This document shows positions 47,837 through 58,367 of a stretch of 64,000 nucleotides of DNA, one piece after another. The stretch is from Diplosphaera chodatii. Taxonomy: Eukaryota; Chlorophyta; Trebouxiophyceae; Prasiolales; Stichococcaceae. The DNA is taken from positions 620,001 to 684,000 of the forward strand of contig JAALGY010000035.1 in the NCBI GenBank assembly GCA_032358165.1, read 5' to 3'. The notes beneath the pieces are model-generated. The model was not told where the DNA came from and did no database searches. It was given only the letters and a program-made list of their open reading frames with translations. The first letter of the stretch is position 1. Each line of letters opens with the position of its first letter. The translations under genes were made by a program, and so were the position numbers.

Positions 47837-50034
47837 TTATCCGCCAGCCGCTTCGCACTGCCTGAGGTTCTCTACCCATGGCTTGTTTGGGCCGCTGAAG
47901 TGGCGTACGACTGGCACCTGTGTATGAACATGACAAAAGATTAGTGTCATCAAGTGCTGTCAGAAGCTTTCAGTGGCCACGCCCGATGCCGTCGTGTCAT
48001 GCTGCACTGCAAGGAGAAAGCGATATCCTGATGCAACACATGACAGCAACGTGCCAGCAGCAGACAGGCTCACCGCTCCTCCAAAGGTCACATCGCGGCC
48101 ACGAACCGAGAGCGTGTGCGATGCACCGACCAGGGCATTGTACTCCATGGGCAGCGTCCAGCGGCTGAACTTGAAGTACCTGCATGCATGCGGACGTCAC
48201 TGGGGGCGAGGCCCAGCTTTGCAGCCGCATGCACGATCCGTGGCTTCTATGCCCTGCTTTGAAAGGCAATGATGTGTCTGGTTAGTGGCGGGGGTACTCA
48301 CCAGTCCAGGAACGTCTGCTCCGCGTCATGGTAACGGTACTGCAGGGAGTAGTTCTCCTGCAGCACCAAGAGGTGCAGGCGTCAGGAATATTGCACGAGC
48401 TACACTCCGACCCATGTATCTAACAAGATCACATCGCACATGGAGCTGTCTACATATAGCACGTGTGCTGACCCGCGCAAGTTATCTAACAAGATCACAT
48501 CGCACATGGAGCTGTCTACATATAGCACGTGTGCTAACCCGTGCAAGACGCATCATGTGCTCGGCGACGCCAGCGCAGGGCCTGAAGAACAGCACGCCGG
48601 CCTGCGCAATCCCCATGGGGCTGAACCTGCGCCCGGCATAGACGACCGTGAACGCCCGATTGCACCGAAATGTGCAGGAAGGCTTCAGTGTGGTGGCAAG
48701 CCGGTTGTGAGCACGCCAGCTGCCAAATTGGGCATTGCCAGGCTCACTTTGGCAGGGCACGCAGCTTATCCGTGTCCAGCACCGTGGCGAAATCTGTCGG
48801 AAGGTCGAACACCCAGGATATGTCCGAGTCCTGAGCACAGCAGTCTGTCACTGAGCTGTGTGAATGTTTGGCTGCCAGCTCTCGATCGCAAAGGGAACAC
48901 AAAAGGTCAGCTCGTGTGCTGTTTGCAAGCTGCACTCGCGGGTGCGCACCACCATCATGTCGCCGTCCAGCATCAGCAGGCCGTCATAGTCCGTCATCTC
49001 CCAGCCCCGCAGCTTCAACCAGTTGCCCGAGAACCTGCAGCCAGAGTCCAGGTGCATGGGACATGCTGGTGACGTTTGGGCCGAACTGTGCAGCACAATC
49101 GCCGCACCAACAGTAGCGCAGTGCTGCCTTCCATCTGCACTTGAAGGGCACCTGGGCAGGTTGAAGTTGGGGATCGAGAAGTCTGGCACCACGTGCAGCT
49201 GCCCGAACTGGCGCACTGCCCGCAGCGTTTCCTGCTGCAGGTCGCCCTCCGCTGTGAGAACAAGCAACGGCAGGCCAGGGTTGCTGCGCCGCAGCGAGCA
49301 CGCGAGCGCCTGTGAACAGTAGTTAGGTCAGTATGCTGTGATGACGATTCAGGAGGCCTGCGCGACTTGGTGTGCAAACGTATATTCATTTGTTCGCAGC
49401 CACAACCACTCGCCACCTGCGTGAGGCCAAGATACTGGTCTGTACGCAGCAGCGTGATGAAGGCGTAGCGCCCGGCTGCGCCGCGTGGCGGCAGGCACGC
49501 CACGCCGCGGCAGCAGCGGGGCGACGGATCGGTCGCCTCTGACCTGCCACGGTAGTAGGGCGTGAAGTACAGGTGCAGGCTGTAGGTGACTCTGCCGGAG
49601 TACCAGGCCAGGCCCCTGCTGGGCGCCACCCAAGACGCCCAGGAGACTGTCACCGCAGCCAGCAGCGCGAAGCCGAGGAGGAACAGCCGCCGGTGCCTGC
49701 AATGGTCATACTATACTATATTCATACAGAGCTTACACAGTGCCGGGCGTGTGCGAATAAGCCAGTTTGACAGCGTGCAGGCTGCCTATATACATCCTGC
49801 GCACAAGCTGGTGTACGTAGTGCAGTTGGGCTTTGCTGCCACGGTTCAAGGTCGACCACAGCCGCACCGATCGTAGAAGCTGCAGCGAGGCTCGGGAGGC
49901 GGTGTGCAAGGCTCGTGCTGCGGCAGCAGGGTGCCATTGCTGTTGCTCCTTTTGGAGCATAGCCCAGTGACCCCGGAGGCGAAGCTGCTAATCAGATCTC
50001 CCTCGGCAGGCTCATAGCATGGCCTGTTCTTCAT
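47837..50034 (-). CDS. Family-8 glycosyltransferase (glycogenin/galactinol-synthase type), type II membrane protein
   Basis: First exons are 50034-49868, 49696-49417, 49309-49152, 49034-48950, 48830-48748 and 48626-48539; further ones cover ENYSLQYRYHDAEQTFLDW, YFKFSRWTLPMEYNALVG and the end at 47837. Phases agree. A cytosolic N-terminus leads to one hydrophobic helix (LFLLGFALLAAVTVSWASW), a signal anchor placing the catalytic domain in the Golgi lumen. GT8 features: YAFITLLRTDQYLGLT, the metal-binding DxD in LLMLDGDMMVV, FDLPTDFATVLDTDKLRALP, IAQAGVLFFRP and the C-terminal VRHFSGPNKPW. Such enzymes use UDP-sugars. A cytosolic glycogenin role is unlikely given the anchor, and the acceptor cannot be told from sequence. 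The intron after 48539 holds a 66-bp tandem duplication. Confidence 0.88.
48417..48548. repeat. 66-bp tandem duplication (two copies) across a splice donor
   Basis: Copies 48417-48482 and 48483-48548 differ at only two internal sites plus the last base. Each carries the near-palindrome AGCACGTGTGCT. The exon end at 48539 and its GTTAGC donor lie inside the right-hand copy; the left copy holds a second donor-like GTCAGC at the matching place. Confidence 0.92.
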
Positions 50035-50571
50035 CCTCAGACGCTGCGGCAGCTGTCAAGCTCACACGGACTGGGATATTTTCAGCGCAGCATCTGGGAA
50101 GCCGGGCCCGCAGACAGCTGCCAACGCCGCCCCAACGTTGCGGTGCCTCAGCGCAGTATGCACCGCACAAACTCACTTAAAGACTAGACGAGGAGCGAGT
50201 GTCGCTGCCTCGCGCAGTAGCTTGCTGTAATTTGGGCGTCCAGATCAAAGGCTACTTGCTCACAGAATGGGGCCTGCACAGCGGCTCAGTCACATCAACA
50301 CCTGGGCAGCTGATAAATGCAAGATGCTGAATCTGTTCGTGTCCTGCCAATCCAATATTGTGTTGGTGTTGCAGCTGCAGAAAGTGAGCAAGGGAACCAG
50401 CGCGGATTACCGGCGCGAGGGACTGTACGACACGTTCTAAGGAGGTCCAGTGGATGCGCAGAGGCCTTATGCGATGGTGCTGTGCAGCTTGGCCGCAGTT
50501 GTCGAGCCAAGACAATGCTGATATGAAAGCCTCAAGCTAGCAACGGCGTGCTCTACTGTGCTGAAACGCTA
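50035..50571. other. Intergenic region, CstF-64 3' end to GT8 promoter
   Basis: About 540 bp between two minus-strand genes. If the last CstF-64 intron is retained, this gene would instead stop at 50678. Nothing else supported. Confidence 0.4.
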
Positions 50572-52753
50572 TTAAACGCCCCCACCCTGCAGCCTCTGCA
50601 ATGAAAACACTCGCCATTGTCAGCCTGACGCCGTCAGGAAAGCCGAAACATTTGCGCTCAAACCTCATCATCACATACTATGTGTGAACACGTACCATCT
50701 GCGCTTGCAACGCGATGACCTGGGCCTTCTGCTGTTCCGGCAGCAGCTCAATCTGTTCAGGCGTCAGGTTCATGATTTGCGCCAGCAGCGCTGCACCACA
50801 GGTGAAAAGATCTCCTCACCAAAGCGATGCTTTGCCAAGCGAACAAGAGCAACTTCACCCCGACTGCACGCATGTAGCACGCAGCAGCAGCACTACCACC
50901 AGTTGCAGACAGAACTTCTTGCGAATGTGGCGGCGGCAGCCACGCACCCTTCTGCTGCTCTGGGTCGAAGGGCGGCTGCCCCGGCGCAGCGGTCTGGCCC
51001 AGCGGGGGCTGCTGCTCGGGCTGCTGCCGCGCTGGCGCCAATGGCGCCGGCGAGTAGGGCGGCTGCTGCGGCTGCTGCAGGGCTGGCCCCACCGCCGCTG
51101 CTGCCCCCGGCTGCTGCTGCCTGGGGTCGACACCATAGCCCTGCTGGACGCCGCCGTCTGCGCCCTGCTGCCCGTAGCCGCCAGGAGCATCGTAGCCCTG
51201 AGGCGGCACGTAGTCCGGGGCGCTGCTGTCATACTGAGGAGGGTTGCTGCTGTAGCCATCCCCGCCGCCATAGGCGTAGTCAGTCTGCATCGGCGCTGAG
51301 CCATAGGGCTGCTGTGCGCTGTGCTCTGCGTAGGGCGGCGCGTCGTACTGCTGGTAGCCCGGCTGCTCGCTCTCGTATGGCGGGTCGTACTGTGGCTGCT
51401 GCGGTGGGCCGCCGTTCATCTGCGCTGCCTCAGCTGCAGACGCCGGCATTGGCACCATGCCCAGCATCACCTGAGCCTGCATGTCGGCGTGCATCCCTTT
51501 TACATCCCGTGGATGCCACAGCCACTGGTGCAAGGATAGGTGAGCCAAGCACTGGCAGTAGCTCCTGCTGGGCAGTAAACAACCTACTGCAAGGTCATGA
51601 CGCTCGAAATGCACACAAGGTGCACGCCTCATGTGCTGGACCTTGACACACTTTACCTGAAACAGCGCCTTGGCGAGCTGCGGGCTGGTGACCAGGATCT
51701 GGCGCGCCTGCGCGGGGTTCTGCTGGATCAGGCCCTTCATCTGCGCAAGGATCTCGTACAGCTGCGCCTTGGACATGTTCGCCAGCGTGGTGGTGATGCC
51801 GTCCGGCGGCCCTGGAGCGGGGGCCGGCCCGCCGTCCACCAGTGACACGACTGTGCCGGCGGCGCGCTGCGCTGTGTCCATCCCCATCGTCTGCAGCATG
51901 GAAACCACGGATCTTGCAAATGCACAGCCGATGTAGTTGACACTCTTGGCACATCCTGTTTGCACCACGATGATGCAAGGGTGCGAGACATGTGATCATA
52001 GCGGAGGTGAGGTCTCGTGCAGGGCAGACAGCTGATCAAAGGTGTACCCCCTGGTGGCGTGGCGGGCCCCGTGGCCCTCTCGGACCGTCGCCTGCACAGC
52101 AGCGCAGCCGTTGCCCCACCTTTGCTCCTGTGACATCACCCATGAACGGTCTGTGTGACCTACAGCAGGAAACTCAGAGCCGACTCACCTCGCTCCTTGT
52201 CCTCTGCAAAATCCACGTGGATCTTGCGGCCATTGATCTCGTGCCCGTTCAGATTGCGCTGCGCGCTGGCTGCCGTCGGGACGTCAAAGTACTCACAAAA
52301 GCCAAAGCCTTTGGGCCTGCCTGTCTCCCTATCAGTGACGACCCTGCAGAGGGCAAGTTCAACGGCACTGAACGTTCAATGGCAGTGAACATGATATCTA
52401 TGCTACGAGCCATACTGCCTCAGGGTTCTCAGCTTGAAACGAAGTAGCACCACCAGACTGCTGCGCAAGCCACAGTTTGCAAGACAGCATGTGACCAGCC
52501 GCTCAAATGCCGCAGCACCTGAAGGTCTTTATTGGGCCGACCTCGGCAAACAGCTCTCGCAGCTGCGGCTCAGCGATATCCCATGGTAGATTGCCGACTG
52601 TATACAGAGACACAGGATTCAGTACCATTTGCGGGATGCGCGACGACACAGAAGCAGCGGCAGCAAGCAGCAGGTTGAGACATGCCATCAAGACGCACTG
52701 AAACAGGTGCGGGTTGGAGGCTTTGGCCGATGGTTCCGGCCTCTGTCAGCCAT
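50572..52753 (-). CDS. CSTF2: Cleavage stimulation factor subunit 2 (CstF-64)
   Basis: RNA-binding subunit of the CstF complex, which recognises the GU-rich element downstream of the poly(A) site. The ATG at 52753 gives a short basic N-terminus ([15 protein letters not shown]) and then an RRM split over exons: [20 protein letters not shown], a following exon with [11 protein letters not shown] and the block [20 protein letters not shown]. The hinge is clear ([20 protein letters not shown], then [13 protein letters not shown]), followed by a long Gln/Pro/Gly/Tyr-rich region and the C-terminal domain [20 protein letters not shown]. The last exon is my choice: a good donor (ATG|GTACGTG) and acceptor (TTCATTGCAG) add RLQGGGV and stop at 50572; reading through stops at 50678. 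Confidence 0.94.
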
Positions 52754-53221
52754 TCCGATCCAAACTTGACTACACGACTGAGGTGCACTGCGGGTCACCG
52801 AGTGATGAGCGAGGTGTATGGCTAACAACAGAAAGTGCAGCGCACAGATTAGGACGTGTGTCACAGGCAAGCACGATTTTCTGATCGCACGGTAACAGTA
52901 CAAGTCGCAAGTGCATGCGCTACTCAGTTCCCAAAGCTTGTGTCGCTCCTTCCCTACGCAACTTAGGACACATCCCTATCACCCAATCACCGTAGCTGGA
53001 AGCTGCTTCCAAACTCGCATCCGAAGCAGGTCAAGAACTCCGGACCCTCAGTAATGTCGGGCATGGCTGTCACTTCAACGAACATATCAGGCAGCAGCAC
53101 GTTGCCGCCTGAAACCAGTCCAAGGCTTGGTTGGACAAGCGCTCGAGCTGCTGCTGGTTGGGAATTTGCAGGACATCAGGTGCCGACTCTGCCAGTCCTG
53201 CGGAGAGGCTAGAGCTTCAAC
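52754..53221. promoter_or_regulatory. Divergent intergenic region, CstF-64 (-) / BSD protein (+)
   Basis: 468 bp between the two start codons. A CCAAT element sits near 52983. No clear TATA box. Confidence 0.45.
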
Positions 53222-55805
53222 ATGTCAGGGTGGGACTACTGGAGGGGCACTATCGAAGCAGCTCAGGCCCAGGCTCAGGTCGCGGCGTCGCAGGCCTCCA
53301 AGTTTGCTGAGGTGGTCTCGGCGCAGGTGCGTGCGCATCTGCAGCTGTGTCACCCCGCCCTGCGCTCAAGGCAATGCCATGGTCTGTCAGCTGTAGAAAA
53401 TGTTCAGATCGTACCGCGCCTGCAGCAGCTGATGTGGTTGACGCTGTCACACCTGCCCGTTGTCCAACAACCTCAAACCGCCGGAGACACTGCACATCCT
53501 CCGCTCCGACGAGGCTGCTTGCAACGGCAGGTATCGGAGCAGTCGCGGGTCATCGCGGCGCAGGCGGCCCAGCGCGCCAATGACCTGTCCAGGGTCGCGG
53601 CGGAGAGCACCAGCGGGGCGCGGGCGCAGCTGGCGGGCATGCACCTGCCGGAGGCGCTCGCCAACCTGACGCTGCCCGCAGGCGACGGCGACCAGCAGCA
53701 GCCCGCTGCAGAGCAGCTGGAGAGGCATGCCATCACGCCGGAGTTCTGCACCTTCGTCCGCGGGCTGACCTACCCCACCTTCCGGTATGCTGTACGCTGC
53801 ATAAAGTGTTCAAATCTGACAAGCTACGCAGTGATGCTTTTGGTAGTCGCCATGCGAGCAGGCTGTCGGGAAGAAGCTCTGGTGTACTTACTACTGTTTG
53901 GTCATGCTTGCAGGGACTTTCCGCAAGAGGAGCTCGACAGGTTGGTCGCAGCCCAGCAGGAGACCAATGGCTGTGCGGATGGCGCTAATGCTAGCAGTGA
54001 GGGCAGTGCGCCGCTCAACCCCTGGCAGGTCGGTGCCATGTGTGCACTGCAGAGGCTCGTGACCAGCAGGATGCTTGCTCTGAACACAGTCTGCAGGTAG
54101 GGCGCTGCCATTGATGATGCTGTGTACCTGCATGCAGGCGAGGCACGCAATGCTGGTGTGCCTGGCGGTGAGGGAGATGAACGAGCTGCGCTTCGTGCTT
54201 GTGCCCAAGTTCCTGAGCGACGAGCAGTTCTGGGCAATATACTTTGCGCTCACACGCAGCCGCCTGCCCCCCGAGGCATTTGACGTGTCGCTGCAGCAAC
54301 ACGAGGATCCGCCGCCCCCAGAGCAGCCTAAGGTGTGGCAGCTGTGATGGTGCAACCGACCTTGCAGTAAGCATGGACTGTGCCCTCAACCTTGGCTGTG
54401 TCTGTATGGCGCCTCAAACTCTTCGCTGATCCTTTGACGGAAGCCGTGCCTGATGGCTATTGCTGCAGGAGCAGACGAAGCAGCCGCTGTTCGGCTCGGA
54501 CATCATCAAGCCAGCGGCAGAGGCGGCGCCCCAGGGGGGCCAGGACGAGGAGGGGGCCAAGGACCGCCCCTGGCTGCGCAACCTGGTGTGCGGCTTCGAC
54601 ATGGAGATCCCCGCCGAGCGGCTGCAGCAGGAAACAGTCGGTGAGGTTACACGTGACACACTTGAAGGGCATTGCAATCCTTTGCTAAGCCACGCAAAAG
54701 GCGCTGCGCATTGCGCCTGTTGCTGCACATGAACAGCGGAGCGTGAACGGCAGAGCATGTGCAGCGTGGCGGTCTGCTGCTGTGTGAAAGGCAACGACTG
54801 CCAGCACAGCAGCCACTGACGTGCCGCGGACGTGTCTCCTGCTGCAGTTCTGGGCGCGCTGCAGAACCAGTTCCACCGGCTGCAGGAGAGCGCACGCGGC
54901 ATCAGCATCCCAGAGCACCTGAAGCACAACATCTCCGCCAACCTGGGCAACGTGCGCAGCTTCGTGGGCGACTTTGTGCCCGCCGCCCGGGACGCGGATG
55001 CAACCGACCTGCCACAAGATGCTGCAGGCGTTGCCTCAGGCGCATCTGCGGCAGGTGCCAGTGCAGCAACTCCAGCACAGGAGGCGGTTTCTCCGGCCAG
55101 TCGTGGCGCCAATGGCAGCAAAACTGCCGCAAATGCCGTTGCGAGTCAGGACACAGACGCCGCAGCCATGCCGCTCCATGCAGTGGATCAGGATGCCTCA
55201 CTTCGGCATACTCATGCAGACGAGCCTGCAGAGCTGGACGCAGACCCAGATCTGGAGGCCTACCTCAAGGTGCTGAGATGATCCAAAACGGTGTCGTTTG
55301 CTGCCAGGAGTCCGCCCAAAGCATGGAACGCTTTTCACTGTAGCCAGTGCTGGCATTGCTGCAACAGCACCGCACCAAGGAGACACGACACTGTCACTTG
55401 TAGGAGATGGCGGGCAGCGACCCTGGCGACGCGGGCAGCGGTGATGAGGATGCAGGTTCAGCTGCCAGCCTGGAGGACGGCGACTTTGACAAGTACCTCG
55501 CAGAGCTGAGCAACAACGGTGGCGGTGGGGACGCTGGCAGCGGTGGAGGCAGCGATGCAGGTGCAGCCTTCACACTCAGGCATACGCATCATGCAATTGC
55601 TTCACCATGCACTTGTAGCACTGGCATGCATCTGAGTAAGAAGACCTCTTTTGGCTGTCAACGCGCAGGCAGTGGAGAGGAGGTAGAGCTGGATCTAGAC
55701 GAGTATTTGCAAGTAGCAGCATCCGGGGATGAGGAAGATGATGATGACGCTGCAGCAGAGTCAGATGCCGATGAGGGCATTGGCGGCAATGGCGCCGTGG
55801 CATGA
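53222..55805 (+). CDS. BSD-domain protein
   Basis: The ATG at 53222 begins MSGWDYWRGTIEAAQAQAQV, followed by amphipathic Ala/Gln-rich helices (QSRVIAAQAAQRANDLSRVA) typical of plant and algal BSD proteins. After LERHAITPEFCTFVRGLTYP comes the BSD domain: RHAMLVCLAVREMNELRFVL, then VPKFLSDEQFWAIYFAL with the conserved Phe-Trp pair. Later exons carry the acidic C-terminal pieces DADPDLEAYLK, DGDFDKYLAEL and VELDLDEYLQV, a repeated D/E-x-YL-x pattern, and end at 55805. The same start, BSD core and acidic tail occur in uncharacterised plant BSD proteins. The function is not known; BSD domains bind partners in transcription and at membranes. Confidence 0.88.
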
Positions 55806-56231
55806 AACGCTGGGCAGCTGGTGCCCGTGAATGTGTTGACGCCTCTGGACGATCGACTGTACACTATCTGAGAACGGACTTCAACTTGGCACAAGGCACC
55901 TTGGCGCAGAATAGCATTGCAAGGGCTTACAGGTCCCAGGGCACCGGGGTTGTACAAGTCGAGTCAGTTGATTTATCAGGGTGTACACAATGCAATCATC
56001 AGTCTGAAGAACATAAAACATTATGAGCTCATGACTGAATATATACGCTTTGCAAGGGTGGAGGCTCGCTGCTCACGCACACATTCTGGAAACAGCTGCC
56101 ATCTTCCTTGCCAACAAGCTGGCCAGCTACTGGATAACGCTGCAGTGCGTGCTGGCTCAGACCCAGGGTAGGCTGCTGCTTTGAATGCATGTAGCCTGAC
56201 ACCACAGCGAGCTTGCCTGCGGACTGTGCCA
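55806..56231. other. Convergent intergenic region
   Basis: About 425 bp between the stops of the BSD gene (+) and the carrier gene (-). A TGTAA on the minus strand (55931-55927) could serve the carrier transcript. No coding signal. Confidence 0.4.
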
Positions 56232-57790
56232 TCAGCCCAGCTTCGCTGCTTTGGCGTGCCGTGCCTCCAGGGTATCAATCGAAGTGTCGCGCACGTAGTT
56301 CAGGATGAACGCGGCGCCGACTGTACGGGCTGCACGGGGCGTGAAGCCTGACCAAAGTGCCAAGATGCCACCACCCTGCTGCATGATGTACCTGTGCAGT
56401 CACACTGGATGGTTTGCATGCAAACCGCGGCACGTTACAAGTGGGTACAGGATGCATAAAAGGTGTTCGGTGCAGCAGGTCAGCTAGCACAATCCTAAAG
56501 ACCCACCTGGTGGTTGACCGTGCAGTTGCATATTGCATGCCTTCCACGCTGGGGTCCAGGAATGCCTGCAAGCAGGACAAGCTGCATGTCACACCTGGCG
56601 ATAAGACGGGACAAGTGCAAGGCACCCTGCCAAGCTATGCAAACGCCTGCAGGCGGACACTCGCGATGTGCAAGTGGCGGCTGCCTGGGCACCTGCATGC
56701 GGGTTTTGATGGTGTCCGGCGGCTGCGAGGCGATGGCTGCCAGCAGGCCGCCAGACACGGCGGCGGTCATGGTGGCGGTGCCCTCGGACCACTGCCGCTG
56801 CAGCAGGCTGTCGCGCAGCACCGGGACCACGCCCAGGTAGCCGCACGTGTACAGCGACTCGCGCGCTATCGTGGGTGTCTGCAGTGACACACATGCAGAG
56901 GCTCATGCGGCAACTAGCTGCCGAAAGCCCATGAGTCAGCATGTGGTGCATGCATAAGCAGGTTGAGGAGCAGCACGACTGCAGGGCACGGCACAAGCAC
57001 ACGCTTGCCTTGCTGCCAGCACAGGAATGCATGTAAGCAACCGCACGCATCCATATAGCCAGCACAATCAACCAATCTGCAGGGGCCGGGTCAAAGCCGC
57101 TCACAAAGCCGCGGTACAGGCCGCGCAGGCCGTAGGTGGAGACCACCCGGCGGGCCGCGCCAGCGACGGAGTCGCCGGTGCGCTGCTGCTGGATCATGAT
57201 CAGCTCCGCGGGGGTGCTGACCAGCGCTGAGGTGGCGCCCGCCGCCGCTGCCACTGCCACGCTGTCAAGCTGCCCCAGCTGGCCCCCTGCGCATGCAAAT
57301 TGCAGGCTGTTGCCGCGAGCTGGTCATATCCCGTTGCTGCTGTAAACAGAGAACGTCCCAGGACTGTGCACCATACTATCGACATCACCAGCCCACCCTT
57401 CAGCTTCTTAGCAATGTCCTCATATAGCCGGTTTGCACCAAACTGCACCGCTGTGATGGGTGCCATGCTGGTGGCATTGATCTGCGACGCACACTCGGTG
57501 AGCACATCAGGGTGCACAGCGTCTCAGTTCGATGCACAGCAGGATGGATCCCAGGACTATGGTTCAGTTGTTGCCGCACGCAATGATCATAGTTGTAGCT
57601 CAGTGTGGCGGTGGTGTCCCACCGTCAGGCCTCTGTACAGCACTGCTGGGTTGCGCGGCACCGATCGTCCCTCCTGCAGCGCATTCTTTACCCCCACCGT
57701 CGGCTGCATGACGCATACCTCCACAAAGCCTGCCAGAGCGCCGATGCCAGTGTGCTCCCATGGGGACAGCGACTCGCCCTTGCTGGGCAT
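56232..57790 (-). CDS. Mitochondrial carrier family (SLC25) transporter
   Basis: Exchanges metabolites across the inner mitochondrial (or another organelle) membrane. The start is the ATG at 57790 (MPSKGESLSPWEHTGIGALA). Three repeats are visible. Repeat 1: GFVEVCVMQPTVGVKNALQE then VPRNPAVLYRGLTV. Repeat 2: ATSALVSTPAELIMIQQQRT then STYGLRGLYRGF. Repeat 3: SGGLLAAIASQPPDTIKTRM then GGGILALWSGFTPRAARTVG and FILNYV. Only repeat 3 has a full P-x-D/E-x-x-K/R signature; repeat 1 lacks the acidic residue and repeat 2 lacks the basic one. The substrate cannot be read from this. It is divergent from the PHPT-domain gene. Confidence 0.9.
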
Positions 57791-58367
57791 GACGGCCACA
57801 GAGGGTGCAGCACGGGCTCAAGATAGTCGCTTGTTGATGCTGCTGGCTTGCTCAAGCTGCCTGCATCGATTGACCTATAACAACGCCAGATCACCCGTTA
57901 CAGTGCAGGTTGCAGGAAGGGCAAACCAATCAATCCAGCGACAGCTGACGCTCAGAACTAATTCTTCGGCGATCCACTCTGAGATACTGGCGCGCCACAA
58001 TGAAGATGGTAGACCGACTTGTGAGGCCGAAGGCCTTCTCCTCTACAGTAACCTTGAAATCCTGTGGCGAAAGGGCCACCAAAGGGAACCAGATATGTTT
58101 CCCAACAGGTTGCTTTGATGGTTTGATCGGATGCCTTGATCTCACGGCCACGCGGCGTTTCACGTGTGCACAGGCATGCAGGCTACTCGCGTCCTTGCAG
58201 GCGATCACAGACTGCTTCTTAGGCTACTGAAGGCGGGTGGTGTGAAGAGGGCGGGTAGCATGTAGTAGATGCAGGTTTGAGCCGCAACGAATAGTTTCCG
58301 GTGTCACCGTCAAAACCGCCTTCACGTCAGGTGCAGCGGGCCGGCAGCAGCCGCTGGCGGGCGGGGC
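57791..58367. promoter_or_regulatory. Divergent intergenic region, carrier (-) / PHPT-domain protein (+)
   Basis: 577 bp between start codons. A CCAAT element lies near 57926. No other clear motif. Confidence 0.4.

Noticed and set aside
50684..51646. 320-aa plus-strand ORF
   Set aside because: Antisense to the Gln/Pro-rich region of CstF-64, which has clear homology on the other strand.
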